Part shown: one piece after another, positions 37,492 through 48,044 of the stretch
Layout of the letters: each line of letters starts with the position of its first letter
Position numbering within the stretch: position 1 is the stretch's first letter
Source: Exiguobacterium sp. s48
GTDB lineage: Bacteria; Bacillota; Bacilli; Exiguobacteriales; Exiguobacteriaceae
Assembly: GCF_018617395.1 (NCBI RefSeq)
Contig: NZ_JACSKC010000001.1
Location: 1,302,001-1,366,000, forward strand
Direction: 5' to 3'
DNA: 64,000 nucleotides
Notes under the pieces: model-generated
The model's input: only the letters and a program-made list of their open reading frames with translations
Databases searched by the model: none
Told to the model about the DNA's origin: nothing
Position numbers and translations under genes: made by a program

Positions 37492-39897
37492 TCAGCGACG
37501 CTTCTTCGCACCTCGTTTGGCGTCGCCTTTTCGTTTGTGCTTGTCTTTCTTCTTCAGGTCGAGTGCCGAACGACCTTGGGAAGACTTCTCCCTGTCTCGT
37601 TTCGGTTTCTCACCTGGTTTGCCCGGCTTGCCAGGTCTTCCTGGTTTGCCACGCTTCTTCTTGTCGTCCCGACCGCGACCGCCACGACGGTCTTTCTCGT
37701 CCTTCTTCGGACGGCCGCCTTTCGCTTTGATCGTCGTCGGTTGGCGACGGCTTGACTGTTCCCTTTTCGGCATACCAACGACCGTGAAGTCGATTGTCCG
37801 CTCGTCTAAGTTGACAGCGTCGACTTTGACACGGACGGCGTCCCCGATGCGGAACTGACGTTTCGTCCGCTCCCCGAGAAGCATAAGCTGTGACTCATCG
37901 AAGTGATAGTAGTCATCCATCGACTGGAGACGAACGAGCCCTTCGATCGTATTCGGAAGCTCGACGAACATCCCGAAGTTCGTGACGCCGGCGACGACAC
38001 CATCGAACTCTTCACCGAGATGGGCTTCCATGTATTCGGCTTTCTTGAGCGCCTGTGTCTCGCGCTCTGCGTCGACCGAGCGACGTTCCCGTTTCGATGC
38101 CTGTTCGGCAATCGCCCCGAGACGGTCCTCGTACTTCGCGATCGTCTGCTCCGACAAATCGTTGTTGAAGACGTACGTGCGCATGAGACGGTGGACGATC
38201 AAGTCCGGATAACGACGAATCGGTGACGTGAAGTGCGTATAGAAGTCTGTCGCGAGTCCGAAGTGACCGAGCGAGACGTCGTCATATTTCGCCTGTTGCA
38301 TCGAACGAAGCATGATCGTGCTGATGACCGGCTCTTCAGGTTCTCCGTCGATCGCCTTCAAAATCTTTTGAAGCGTCTTCGGTTCGACTGTCTGCCCTTT
38401 GATGCGTTCAATATGCACGCCAAAGTTTGCGACAAAGTCGAAGAAGAAGTCGAGCTTGTCCGGCTTCGGATTGTCGTGGACACGATAGATGAACGGCACG
38501 TCCATCTTGTGGAAGTGTTCCGCAACCGTCTCGTTGGCCGCGAGCATGAACTCCTCGATTAACTTCTCGGCGACCGAACGTGGACGAAGCACGATATCTG
38601 CCGGCTTCCCTTCCTCGTTGACGACGACTTTCGCCTCGGCGAAATCGAAGTTGATGGCACCGCGCGAATTCCGGCGTTTCCGAAGGACTTCCGCAAGCTC
38701 GGCCATGAGGTCGAACTCACCGATGAACGGTTCGTACTTTTTCAACGTCTCTTCGTCATCACGTTCGATGATCTCACGGACGTTCGTATACGTCATCCGC
38801 TCCGTCGTCTTGATGACACTCGGGAACAGGTCATGGCGAACGACCTTCCCGTTCTGTGGGGAGATCTCCATGACGCAGCTGAGCGTCAAGCGGTTGACGT
38901 GCGGGTTAAGGGAACAGATCCCGTTCGAGAGTCGGTGCGGCAACATCGGAATGACGCGGTCGACGAGATACACACTCGTCCCGCGCTCGAGCGCCTCAAC
39001 GTCGAGCGGTGAGCCCTCTTTCACGTAATGTGAGACGTCGGCGATATGGACACCGAGCTCGTAGTTGCCGTTATCGAGTTTCTTGACGTGGACGGCATCG
39101 TCCAAGTCTTTCGCATCTTCGCCGTCAATCGTGAAGATCGTCTCGTCACGAAGGTCGACGCGGCCGATGAAGTCTTTCTCGTCCGCCTCGTCCGGTACCG
39201 CGTTCGCCTGAGCGATCACGTCCTCCGGGAACTCCGTCGGAATGCCGTGCTTATAGACGATCGACAAGATGTCGACACCTGGGTCGTTCTTATGCCCGAT
39301 GATGCGGACGACGTCACAGGCACCGGCGAAGCGTCCGTCCGGATATTTCGTGATGCGCACGACGACTTTATGTCCGTCGACGGCACCGAGTGACTTGTCC
39401 GGGTTGACGACCGGCCAGAAGTTGATGCGTTTGTCATCCGGCTCGATGAAGGCGAACTGGTCGAGTCGACCGCTTGGGAGCGTATACGTCCCGACGAATT
39501 CGGAGAGTCCGCGCTTCAGTACTTTCAATAAAATCCCTTCCGTCTTGCCACGGTTGTCCTCGCGTTTTTTGACGAGGATCGTATCGCCATGGTAGACGTC
39601 CTTCAGTTGGTCGGGCGGCAAGAACACGTCTTCCGCTTCCCCTTCGACCGACAAGAAGCCGAAGCCGCGCTGGTGAATCGAGATGATTCCCGCGACTTGT
39701 CCGAGCGTGGCGAGCGTCCCGTAACGGTTCGTCCGCGTCCGGCCGATGGCGCCCTCTTCCTCGAGGGCATTCAATGTGCGGATGAGCTCTTTAAAGTCAT
39801 CCGTCGACGCGAGCTGTAATCGCTCGGTCAGTTGATCGACAGAGAGCGGTTTCTCGCTCGCCTGCAAGATCTCTAGTAATTGGTCACGTAAATTCAA
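37492..39897 (-). CDS. rnr: Ribonuclease R
   Basis: 3'-5' exoribonuclease of 801 aa. N-terminal winged helix (residues 1-70), cold-shock domains, RNB domain with EDAKDLDDAVHV (metal-binding aspartates), S1 domain (about 630-710) and a Lys/Gly-rich tail that is long here (GGRPKKDEKDRRGGRGR). It degrades structured RNA and, with SmpB-tmRNA, nonstop messages. The start is TTG at 39897 with AAGGAGG 7 nt upstream. Confidence 0.96.
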   Translation of the reverse strand: MNLRDQLLEILQASEKPLSVDQLTERLQLASTDDFKELIRTLNALEEEGAIGRTRTNRYGTLATLGQVAGIISIHQRGFGFLSVEGEAEDVFLPPDQLKDVYHGDTILVKKREDNRGKTEGILLKVLKRGLSEFVGTYTLPSGRLDQFAFIEPDDKRINFWPVVNPDKSLGAVDGHKVVVRITKYPDGRFAGACDVVRIIGHKNDPGVDILSIVYKHGIPTEFPEDVIAQANAVPDEADEKDFIGRVDLRDETIFTIDGEDAKDLDDAVHVKKLDNGNYELGVHIADVSHYVKEGSPLDVEALERGTSVYLVDRVIPMLPHRLSNGICSLNPHVNRLTLSCVMEISPQNGKVVRHDLFPSVIKTTERMTYTNVREIIERDDEETLKKYEPFIGEFDLMAELAEVLRKRRNSRGAINFDFAEAKVVVNEEGKPADIVLRPRSVAEKLIEEFMLAANETVAEHFHKMDVPFIYRVHDNPKPDKLDFFFDFVANFGVHIERIKGQTVEPKTLQKILKAIDGEPEEPVISTIMLRSMQQAKYDDVSLGHFGLATDFYTHFTSPIRRYPDLIVHRLMRTYVFNNDLSEQTIAKYEDRLGAIAEQASKRERRSVDAERETQALKKAEYMEAHLGEEFDGVVAGVTNFGMFVELPNTIEGLVRLQSMDDYYHFDESQLMLLGERTKRQFRIGDAVRVKVDAVNLDERTIDFTVVGMPKREQSSRRQPTTIKAKGGRPKKDEKDRRGGRGRDDKKKRGKPGRPGKPGKPGEKPKRDREKSSQGRSALDLKKKDKHKRKGDAKRGAKKRR

Positions 39898-39912
39898 CGT
39901 GACACCTCCTTC

Positions 39913-40653
39913 TTAGACTGACCAGTCTAACGTTTCGAGAAAATCGAGCACGTCCTGGTGCAGTTTCTCTTTTTCTTTGTCGAGTGTGATCACGTGTCCC
40001 GAGTTCTCATAGATGAGCAACTCTTTTTGGAACGTGTTGACCGCCTCGTAAATTTGATTCGCCGATTCCGGGTCGATCATGTTGTCTTTGGCGCCTTGGA
40101 CGACGAGTGTCGGGACGAAGATGTCCTCGAGCTTCGACGCCGTGTCGCGGACGAAGGCACGGAGATCTTTCAGCGTTGGCATCGGTTTGAACTCTGCCAT
40201 CTCCTGCTCGATCTGTTCCGGCGACTTTTCTTCTCTACCCTTATATTCTCGGGCATATGCCTGGACTCCTTTATACAAGCGGTCCTCGGCATCGATTCCC
40301 GTCGGCGCGCACATCGGGATGACCGCCTTGACGTCTTTCTCCTCGGCGAGACGGAGCGACATCACGCCACCTAGCGAGAGTCCGCAGACGACGATCTCCT
40401 CATGGCCTTTGTCGACGAGTGTCTGGTAGGCGTTCAAGACGTCTTCCCACCAGTCTTCTGGTCCATATTGGAGTAATTCTTCCGGTGGGACGGCATGACC
40501 ACGATAGATCGGTCCCATACATGTGTATCCTTCTTTTTGAAGGAAGCGACCGAGCATGCGGACATCCGCGCTCGATCCAGTGAAGCCATGTAACATCAAC
40601 ACGGCACGTTTTCCGCCCTCGAAGAAGAACGGTTTTGGTGCTGTTACTTTCAT
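39913..40653 (-). CDS. est: Carboxylesterase, Est30 family
   Basis: Alpha/beta hydrolase of 246 aa from the chosen start. Nucleophile Ser is in GLSLGG, the acid and base follow (VVQGAKDNMIDPES and the ENSGHVITLD histidine); HGFTG forms the oxyanion. Resembles the Est30 type of Geobacillus; substrate probably short-chain esters. Neighbouring rnr, smpB and secG order is conserved in Bacilli. The start MKVTAP at 40653 fits the RBS better than the ATG four codons earlier, which abuts GGAG. Confidence 0.9.
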   Translation of the reverse strand: MKVTAPKPFFFEGGKRAVLMLHGFTGSSADVRMLGRFLQKEGYTCMGPIYRGHAVPPEELLQYGPEDWWEDVLNAYQTLVDKGHEEIVVCGLSLGGVMSLRLAEEKDVKAVIPMCAPTGIDAEDRLYKGVQAYAREYKGREEKSPEQIEQEMAEFKPMPTLKDLRAFVRDTASKLEDIFVPTLVVQGAKDNMIDPESANQIYEAVNTFQKELLIYENSGHVITLDKEKEKLHQDVLDFLETLDWSV

Positions 40654-40702
40654 TTTATCTGTCATCTCCTCGTATCTACATTATTCCCAAAAAATAAATC
40701 GA

Positions 40703-40749
40703 AAAAACAAAAGCTGACCGCCTCACGTGAAAATCGAGAACGATCAGCC
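40703..40749 (-). terminator. Terminator of secG
   Basis: GCTGATCG and CGGTCAGC arms with a 20-nt loop; a T-rich tail TTTTGTTTTTT follows. Confidence 0.65.
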
Positions 40750-40755
40750 TTATCA

Positions 40756-40980
40756 TCATAATGATGCGACTAGTAATCCTAAAATGAAAAACAAAGTGCC
40801 TAGTACAGCTGCAGTTCGGTTCAAAACAGCATCGAAGCCGCGTGCTTTCTGGCGTCCGAACAACTGCTCCGCGCCACCTGCAATCGCTCCAAGACCTTGC
40901 GACCGACCTGACATGAGCAGTACGACGACAATCAATAAGACAGCCACGACAAGTAGGCTGATTGTAGCGATCGTTTGCAT
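40756..40980 (-). CDS. secG: Protein-export membrane protein SecG
   Basis: 74 aa, two transmembrane helices, third subunit of the SecYEG channel. The pattern GRSQGLGAIAGGAEQLFG between the helices is the family hallmark. RBS AGAAGGAGG. Confidence 0.97.
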   Translation of the reverse strand: MQTIATISLLVVAVLLIVVVLLMSGRSQGLGAIAGGAEQLFGRQKARGFDAVLNRTAAVLGTLFFILGLLVASL

Positions 40981-41053
40981 AGTAGTCAGTTCCTCCTTCT
41001 ATTTACACGCCTTTTATTATATAGAAGTTATCAATAAAACACCAGCATTCAAA

Positions 41054-41941
41054 TTATCGGGACGGGTAGCTGAACCCTTCCCCGATGACTTCCTTCACCT
41101 GGTGGATGACGACGAAGGCACGGTCGTCCGTTACTTGGACGATTTTTTTGAGCGGCGCGATCTGACGTTTGTCGACGATCATATACAACATGTTCTTATC
41201 CTGCTTCGTATAGTAGCCGTGTCCATGGATGATCGTCGCCGAGCGTCCGAGTGTCTCCGTTAAGACAACGGCGAGCTCTTCTTGCTTATCGCTGATGATC
41301 GTGACGGCTTTGCGGATGTTGAGACCTTCCGCGACGAGGTCGATGACCCATGAACCGATGATAATGGCGATGAGCGTATAGAGGACGACTTGTTCCCCTA
41401 AGAAGAAGCCGGACGTGGCGACGACGATCGCATCGATGATGAACATCGAGACGGCGACACTCAAGTGAAGATAGCGCTCCATGAGACGGGCGATGATGAC
41501 GCCCCCGCCGGTCGTCCCGCCGACACGGAGCACCATGCCGATCCCTACCCCGATCATGATTCCGGCATAGACGGCCGCAAGCAGTTTGTCCTCGGCAGGG
41601 CTGCCCCAGTCGTGCGTCAGACTGAGAAAGAATGACGTCGCGATGACGGCGATGACCGAATAGACCATTGTCCGACGGTCGAGCAGCTTATAGCCGACGA
41701 TAAAGAGAATCCCGTTCCCGATAATCGACGTGAGCCCGAGATCCCAGCCGAACACGTAGTACAGGATGATCGTGACCCCGAGCAGGCCACCTTCCGAGAA
41801 GTCGTTCGGTACGGTAAAGTAGTTGACCCCGAACGAGAGAATGAAGGAGCCCGCGATGATCCAGGCGATGTCCTTCACCGAGATGGTTTGTAGCTTGCGC
41901 CATACTTGTTGGCGCAATAGATGTTGTTGTTGACGTTTCAT
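41054..41941 (-). CDS. YitT-family membrane protein with DUF2179
   Basis: 295 aa: about five or six transmembrane helices (residues 20-200, with PNDFSEGGLLGVTIIL and RVGGTTGGGVIIARLM) and a C-terminal cytosolic DUF2179 domain (AATIIHGHGYYTKQDKNMLYMIV-type segment GHGYYTKQDKNMLYMIVDKR). Families of this layout are widespread in Firmicutes with no proven function. Start 41941 has GGAGGGAGG upstream. Not in the glycosyltransferase operon. Confidence 0.88.
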   Translation of the reverse strand: MKRQQQHLLRQQVWRKLQTISVKDIAWIIAGSFILSFGVNYFTVPNDFSEGGLLGVTIILYYVFGWDLGLTSIIGNGILFIVGYKLLDRRTMVYSVIAVIATSFFLSLTHDWGSPAEDKLLAAVYAGIMIGVGIGMVLRVGGTTGGGVIIARLMERYLHLSVAVSMFIIDAIVVATSGFFLGEQVVLYTLIAIIIGSWVIDLVAEGLNIRKAVTIISDKQEELAVVLTETLGRSATIIHGHGYYTKQDKNMLYMIVDKRQIAPLKKIVQVTDDRAFVVIHQVKEVIGEGFSYPSR

Positions 41942-41960
41942 AAATGTCCTCCCTCCATAG

Positions 41961-41990
41961 AAAAAAGACCGCGGCAAAAGCCGCAGTCTT
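41961..41990 (-). terminator. Terminator of the glycosyltransferase operon
   Basis: AAGACTGCGGC and GCCGCGGTCTT arms, TTTT loop, then T-run. Confidence 0.88.
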
Positions 41991-43329
41991 AAGATTGTAC
42001 TGGCTTTGGCGCACCGTCTTTCATAATCGGCAACTTGCGCTCCGCGGCGTTCGCGTAGACGTTCAAGAGTGCCTCTTTTTCCAAATCCCAGTTATATTTC
42101 TCACGCGCGGTCTTCGTGTTCTCTTTGACACGCGCATAGAGTGCTTGGTCTTCAATCATCCGGTTGACGCCGTCCGCGATCGATTGTGGATCGTGCGAAT
42201 CGACGAGCACCCCGACATCGTTCCCCGCAACGACCCGTTCGATTTCAGGGAAGTCGCATGAGACGACCGGTACTTCGGCCATCAAATACTCGAACAATTT
42301 ATTCGACGAGGCCGAGTAGTGGTTGAAGCAGACGTTGTTCAATACTTGGAAGCCTAAATAGGCGTTCATCGTATAGTAAGGTAACGCTTCGACCGGTACT
42401 TTGTCAATCATCTTGACGCGGTCGCCGACCCCTTCCGTCTCAATCAACTGTTGAATCGTCGGTTTGAGCTTCCCGTCCCCGATCATGACGAGCGTGCCTT
42501 CTTTGAAGTCTTTCGCCGCGAGCACGAGCTGTTCGAGACCGCGCCCCGCTTGAATGCCCCCTTGATACAAGAGAATCTTCTCGTCTTTCGGTAAGTCGAG
42601 GAGTGCATGCAAGTCCTTACGGAGCGAGAAGTCGAGCGGACGGTAGAACGGATAGTTGTGGAGCACGTACGGATAGAATCCGTACAACTCTTCGTTGTGC
42701 GCCGCACGCGTATGGTTCTCGACCATCATCGTATCGACGAACGGCAAGAGCCAGCCTTCAAGGTTACTTTGGATGTAGCCGTAACCCGTACGGTCCGTCT
42801 GTACCTCGTGCGAATCGTAGACGATCCGACCTTTGTTGAACACTTTTCCCGCAAGGAGTGCCTGCGGGAGCGTGTTCAAATCGTTCGCATGATAAAAGTC
42901 ATACGATTTTTTCGTCGAAGCGAACACCATCTCGAGCATCGCACTCGCGTTGACGATTTGCTTACGCACTTGCGGCAACAAGACTGTCCCGACGGCCGCT
43001 CCAAGTGCGAGCATCGTGATCGGCGCGAGTAGGAACAACCCGGCACCGACGAGTCCAGCCCCAATTTGGCGGGTCCGCTTCTCGCTCACCCATTGATAGG
43101 TCTTCTTCGCAAACTTGAGCGCATTGACGAGAATCGAAGGTTGACGCTTCACGCGGATGACGCGGAAGCCTTCCGGACGCATCTCTTCTTTTGGAAGCTC
43201 TTTATTTTTCGGATCTTGAAGCGCAATCAAATCGACTTCATAGCCTGCCTCGGCGAGTGCCGAGCACTCACGAAGGACGCGCGCATCATTCGTAAAATGG
43301 TTCCATACAAACATACATACTGACTTCAT
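41989..43329 (-). CDS. Glycosyltransferase (GT4-like)
   Basis: 446 aa. Acceptor half starts MKSVCMFVWNHFTNDARVLREC; the donor half has FEYLMAEVPVVSCDFPEIERVV with the E-x7-E type loop of GT-B family 4. An unusual hydrophobic stretch (GLFLLAPITMLALGAAVGTVLL) lies inside the first half and may contact the membrane. The ATG overlaps the stop of the next upstream gene by 4 nt (ATGA). Works with galU and 43326 on a surface polysaccharide, by inference. Confidence 0.8.
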   Translation of the reverse strand: MKSVCMFVWNHFTNDARVLRECSALAEAGYEVDLIALQDPKNKELPKEEMRPEGFRVIRVKRQPSILVNALKFAKKTYQWVSEKRTRQIGAGLVGAGLFLLAPITMLALGAAVGTVLLPQVRKQIVNASAMLEMVFASTKKSYDFYHANDLNTLPQALLAGKVFNKGRIVYDSHEVQTDRTGYGYIQSNLEGWLLPFVDTMMVENHTRAAHNEELYGFYPYVLHNYPFYRPLDFSLRKDLHALLDLPKDEKILLYQGGIQAGRGLEQLVLAAKDFKEGTLVMIGDGKLKPTIQQLIETEGVGDRVKMIDKVPVEALPYYTMNAYLGFQVLNNVCFNHYSASSNKLFEYLMAEVPVVSCDFPEIERVVAGNDVGVLVDSHDPQSIADGVNRMIEDQALYARVKENTKTAREKYNWDLEKEALLNVYANAAERKLPIMKDGAPKPVQS

Positions 43330-44543
43330 CGTGTTTCCTCCATCACTAACTGTTGTACGACTTGATCTAACACGTCGATATTCTCTTCCCAACATAAATT
43401 CTCTTTGACGTAACGAATCCCGTTCGCCCCGAGTGCCTCCCGTAAATCCGGTCGGTCGAGGAGCTTCCGTAGGATCCGCTCGATCTCATCGATATCACGT
43501 TTCCGTGACACGTAGCCGACTTCCGCCGCTTCAATGACATTCGCCGCATGGCCTGACACTGCTGCGACAATCGGTTTGCCGACTGCCATATAGTCGATGA
43601 GTTTCCCAGGGATGACCGTATCGAACACTTCTTGTTCGATCAGACTGACGAATGCGACGTCCGCATTTTTAATCGCCTGAAACGCCTCTGTCCGTGGCAT
43701 CGCCTCGAGGAACAAGAAGTTTTGGAAGCCACGGTCTTTGATCGTCTGCTTCAACTCTTCTTTCCGATAACCGTAGCCGATCAATTTGAAATGAATCCGT
43801 GGTTCGTCCCGGAATCGTTCGGCAAGTTCGAGTAACAACGACACATCTTGGGCAAGGCCCATGTTCCCGGCGTATAAGATCTCCATCCGGTCGTCCGGTG
43901 GGATCGTCCGCTCGAGCGTGCGCTCCGCTTCCCGGATCGAGTTCGGCATGTAGTGAATCTTCTCATTCGGCACACCGCGCTGACGAAGATAGCTACGGAA
44001 TCCTTCCGAGTTGATGATGACTTCATCGGCGACACGATACAGTCGTTTCTCCATCCAAAACGCTGGCGTGAGCACCCAATCGTACTTGAAGACACCGACC
44101 CCTTTCACCGATTCTGGCCAAAGGTCACGGACGTCCAAGATGAACGGGACGCGATACTTTCGTTTCGCGTAAGCACCGACAAACGCCATAAAAAAAGAAG
44201 GGGTCGTCGCAAAGACGACGTCTGGCTTCAATTCGAGCTTACGGACTTCCCGGATTCCTTTGACCATCTGTTCGAGGAACAGGAAGAGACGACTGACCAT
44301 GTTGGACGTATGCTTCCGTTTCTTCGTGATGAGTCGCTTGATGAACGGTTGGTCGTTCAACTCTTGGTCGTTCCAGAAACGGTCGTCCTGGTACATATCA
44401 AAGCTCGGGTACGAAGGAGCGGCCGTGATGACCTCGACTTCATACCCGCGCTGTTTCATCAAATGCGTAATGTTTTGCATCCGGTTGCCGGCACTGCCGA
44501 TCTCCGGATAATAGTTTTGACACACCATAAGCATTGTTTTCAA
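43326..44543 (-). CDS. Glycosyltransferase (WcaI/WbuB-type GT4)
   Basis: 405 aa, GT-B fold. N-terminal YYPEIGSAGNRMQNI, then LDVRDLWPESV and the C-terminal GKLIDYMAVGKPIVAAVSG loop (E/D-x7-E type). Closest to undecaprenyl-linked sugar transferases of the WbuB/WcaI type that act on UDP-sugars. The start is TTG at 44543, AAGGTG 8 nt upstream. Directly after galU and overlapped by the next transferase. Confidence 0.85.
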   Translation of the reverse strand: MKTMLMVCQNYYPEIGSAGNRMQNITHLMKQRGYEVEVITAAPSYPSFDMYQDDRFWNDQELNDQPFIKRLITKKRKHTSNMVSRLFLFLEQMVKGIREVRKLELKPDVVFATTPSFFMAFVGAYAKRKYRVPFILDVRDLWPESVKGVGVFKYDWVLTPAFWMEKRLYRVADEVIINSEGFRSYLRQRGVPNEKIHYMPNSIREAERTLERTIPPDDRMEILYAGNMGLAQDVSLLLELAERFRDEPRIHFKLIGYGYRKEELKQTIKDRGFQNFLFLEAMPRTEAFQAIKNADVAFVSLIEQEVFDTVIPGKLIDYMAVGKPIVAAVSGHAANVIEAAEVGYVSRKRDIDEIERILRKLLDRPDLREALGANGIRYVKENLCWEENIDVLDQVVQQLVMEETR

Positions 44544-44555
44544 AAATAACACACC

Positions 44556-45437
44556 TTACTGTTGATCAAGTTCGTCCACGAGCCGTTTCAATAGGGCATG
44601 GACGTCATCTTTTAAATCAGGATCGCTGAGCGCGTGGCAAATCGTCGTCTCGACGAACCCGATCGGCTCTCCGACGTCGTAACGTCGACCGTCAAATTCG
44701 TAGGCGAAGACCGTCTGCGCCTCATTCAAGCGTGCGATCGCATCCGTCAATTGAATCTCGCCCCCGGCTCCTGCCTCTTGCCCCGATAACGCCTCAAAGA
44801 CGTCCGGTTTCAAGATGTAGCGACCGAGGATGGCAAAGTTCGACGGGGCCTCATCGACAGGTGGTTTCTCGACAAACGTCTTCACCGGGATGAGCTTCCC
44901 TTCGACGGCAAGCGGGTCAATTATACCATATCGGTTCGTCATTTCATACGGGACACGCTGTACCCCGATGATCGAACGTTCGTGCGCCTCATATTGGTCA
45001 ATCAACTGCTTCGTCGCCGGCACGTCGGATTCGATGATATCGTCCCCGAGTAAGACGGCGAACGGTTCGTCCCCGATAAACTTCCGGGCGCACCAGATCG
45101 CATGACCGAGACCTTTCGGCTCCTGTTGGCGTATGTAGTGAATGTTCGCCAAGTTCGAGGAGTGTCGGACCGATTCGAGCAAGCGCGTCTTCCCTTTCGA
45201 TTCAAGGTTCTGCTCCAATTCGAGCGCACGGTCGAAATGGTCTTCAATCGCCCGCTTGTTCTTCCCCGTGACGATGATGATGTCCTCGATACCTGAAGCG
45301 ACGGCCTCCTCGACGATGAACTGGATGGTCGGCTTGTTGACGATCGGCAACATTTCTTTCGGCATGGCTTTCGTGGCAGGAAGGAAGCGGGTGCCGAGAC
45401 CGGCGGCTGGGATGATGGCTTTACGTACTCGTGTCAT
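44556..45437 (-). CDS. galU: UTP-glucose-1-phosphate uridylyltransferase
   Basis: 293 aa, makes UDP-glucose from glucose-1-phosphate and UTP for polysaccharide and glycolipid synthesis. The nucleotide signature is [22 protein letters not shown]; later VEKPP and GRYIL motifs fit GalU/GtaB. Start 45437 (MTRVRKAI) has AGGAG 9 nt upstream; the ATG two codons earlier is too close to it. First gene of the polysaccharide operon, with a 12-nt gap to the next. Confidence 0.95.
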   Translation of the reverse strand: MTRVRKAIIPAAGLGTRFLPATKAMPKEMLPIVNKPTIQFIVEEAVASGIEDIIIVTGKNKRAIEDHFDRALELEQNLESKGKTRLLESVRHSSNLANIHYIRQQEPKGLGHAIWCARKFIGDEPFAVLLGDDIIESDVPATKQLIDQYEAHERSIIGVQRVPYEMTNRYGIIDPLAVEGKLIPVKTFVEKPPVDEAPSNFAILGRYILKPDVFEALSGQEAGAGGEIQLTDAIARLNEAQTVFAYEFDGRRYDVGEPIGFVETTICHALSDPDLKDDVHALLKRLVDELDQQ

Positions 45438-45500
45438 AAGCATTGGCTCCTTTACTCGTTATGTAGAGAGTATACCCAAATTTTGTGTGTTCTGACACAA

Positions 45501-45530
45501 AAGAGAGGTCGTGACAAAAATGTCACGACC
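45501..45530 (-). terminator. Weak terminator after the 45523 ORF
   Basis: GGTCGTGAC and GTCACGACC form a perfect 9-bp stem (overlapping the small ORF's stop), followed by TCTCTTTT, a poor T-run. Confidence 0.5.
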
Positions 45531-45612
45531 AATCGTCATCTCGCTGCGATTTGAGATAGTACCAAATGCCGAATCCGATGAGCAATACTAAGAAGAGGAA
45601 TCCTAACATCAT
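45523..45612 (-). CDS. Very small membrane protein, 29 aa
   Basis: MMLGFLFLVLLIGFGIWYYL then a charged tail KSQRDDDWS. AAGGGGGCG lies upstream with proper spacing (a GTG one codon before the ATG is an alternative start). One transmembrane helix. It lies between galU and the 45670 gene, same strand. Unknown; could be noise, but RBS and tail argue for a real gene. Confidence 0.5.
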   Translation of the reverse strand: MMLGFLFLVLLIGFGIWYYLKSQRDDDWS

Positions 45613-45669
45613 CACGAGAATCGCCCCCTTACTCGTCCTTCACTTTATATATTCCCGCTCCCGAATGTT

Positions 45670-46467
45670 TCAGAACCACTCCCGTCCATGCGTTCGAATG
45701 AATCGAAGTTCCTCTTGATAATGATCGTAGTGCCCTTCGTCTATCATCTTTTGGAAGGCGATGTCTCCTTCCGCGGCTTTTCGTTTCATCAACAGACAGA
45801 GCGCTTCGATGCGTCGTTGTAACATGTCGAACAAGTCGACCTCCGCTTGCTCCCAACCATAGGCATCGAGAAACAAGGATACCCGCTTGTTATAGATTGC
45901 ATCGTCTCGATCGGCATCATAATAGACGACTTCCCCTGTTTCAGCTTGATGGCGACGACTGAGCGGAACGAACGTATAAAGGGCATAGACGATATCCCAA
46001 GCCCGCGGTCCCGGTGCGGCCAAATCAAAATCGATGACTCCCGCCACTTTTCCTTCATGGAAAATCGTATTGTAGACGGCGAAATCGTTATGACAGATGA
46101 CCTCTAGCGGTTGAGGCGTGTTGTCAATCGGTGACCAATCTGACGACCACTCAAAATCTGTCGACGCATCATGTATACGTCTCATTAGTCGTGCAACATC
46201 CTGAATCGCCTCATCGGACCACATGTAAGACTTCAAGGGATAGTCTGCGGTTTCTCCTTCCAAGTAAGTTAACACTTCTCTTCCTCGATCATCGATTCCA
46301 ATAAAACGCGGTACTCCGGAAAGTTGCTTTGCCTCCAAGTGACGTAACCATCGATGAATACGCTCGCTGCCTTCCTTTTGAGTGCGATAGACGTAATTCC
46401 CCTTTTTATAGACAGTTGACACGTTCCCACCGCTCAACCTTTTTTCTTGCTCATTCGATTGGTTCAT
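45670..46467 (-). CDS. Aminoglycoside phosphotransferase-superfamily protein
   Basis: 265 aa. Catalytic loop CHNDFAVYNTIF (HND with the Asn) and metal loop VIDFDLAAPGPRAWD are intact. This fits the APH/choline-kinase superfamily; small-molecule kinase, substrate unknown. RBS AGGGGGA. It is not in an obvious operon; a dispersed repeat copy separates it from eno. Confidence 0.75.
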   Translation of the reverse strand: MNQSNEQEKRLSGGNVSTVYKKGNYVYRTQKEGSERIHRWLRHLEAKQLSGVPRFIGIDDRGREVLTYLEGETADYPLKSYMWSDEAIQDVARLMRRIHDASTDFEWSSDWSPIDNTPQPLEVICHNDFAVYNTIFHEGKVAGVIDFDLAAPGPRAWDIVYALYTFVPLSRRHQAETGEVVYYDADRDDAIYNKRVSLFLDAYGWEQAEVDLFDMLQRRIEALCLLMKRKAAEGDIAFQKMIDEGHYDHYQEELRFIRTHGREWF

Positions 46468-46539
46468 CCAATTTCCCCCTACTTTTTGTCAGTCACGTTC
46501 AGTATACAACACGAGGTGGTTCGACACAGAGCGTTCGCG

Positions 46540-46659
46540 CCCGTCGAAGCGGCACCGTGACTCTTGCAGGAAAGCAATCTCGCGGAGACCCCGCAAGCAC
46601 GTAAGCGCGAGGAGGCTCCGTGGATTGCCTGCAGAAAGCACCGGTGCCGCCAGGACGGG
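46540..46659. repeat. Dispersed palindromic repeat, copy 2
   Basis: GC-rich palindrome with arms CCCGTC-GCGGCACCG and CGGTGCCGC-ACGGG; inner GCAGGAAAGCAATC and GATTGCCTGCAGAAAGC. Its reverse complement aligns with copy 1 at 17095-17219 over about 95 bp, including TGCTTTC, GCAGGCAATCC and CCTCCTCGCGC. Located between two minus-strand genes. Confidence 0.75.
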
Positions 46660-46674
46660 TTGAAAAACATCCAT

Positions 46675-46707
46675 AAAAAAACAGGTCCGCCATAAAGCGG
46701 ACCTGAA
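46675..46707 (-). terminator. Terminator of the glycolytic operon
   Basis: CAGGTCCGC and GCGGACCTG arms, then seven T, just after eno. Confidence 0.92.
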
Positions 46708-46715
46708 ACAATCAA

Positions 46716-48044
<1,329 letters not shown>

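Noticed and set aside
45629-45856. 75-aa ORF on the minus strand at 45629
   Set aside because: Arg- and Ser-rich reading of the antisense frame of the kinase-like gene; no RBS, so a shadow.
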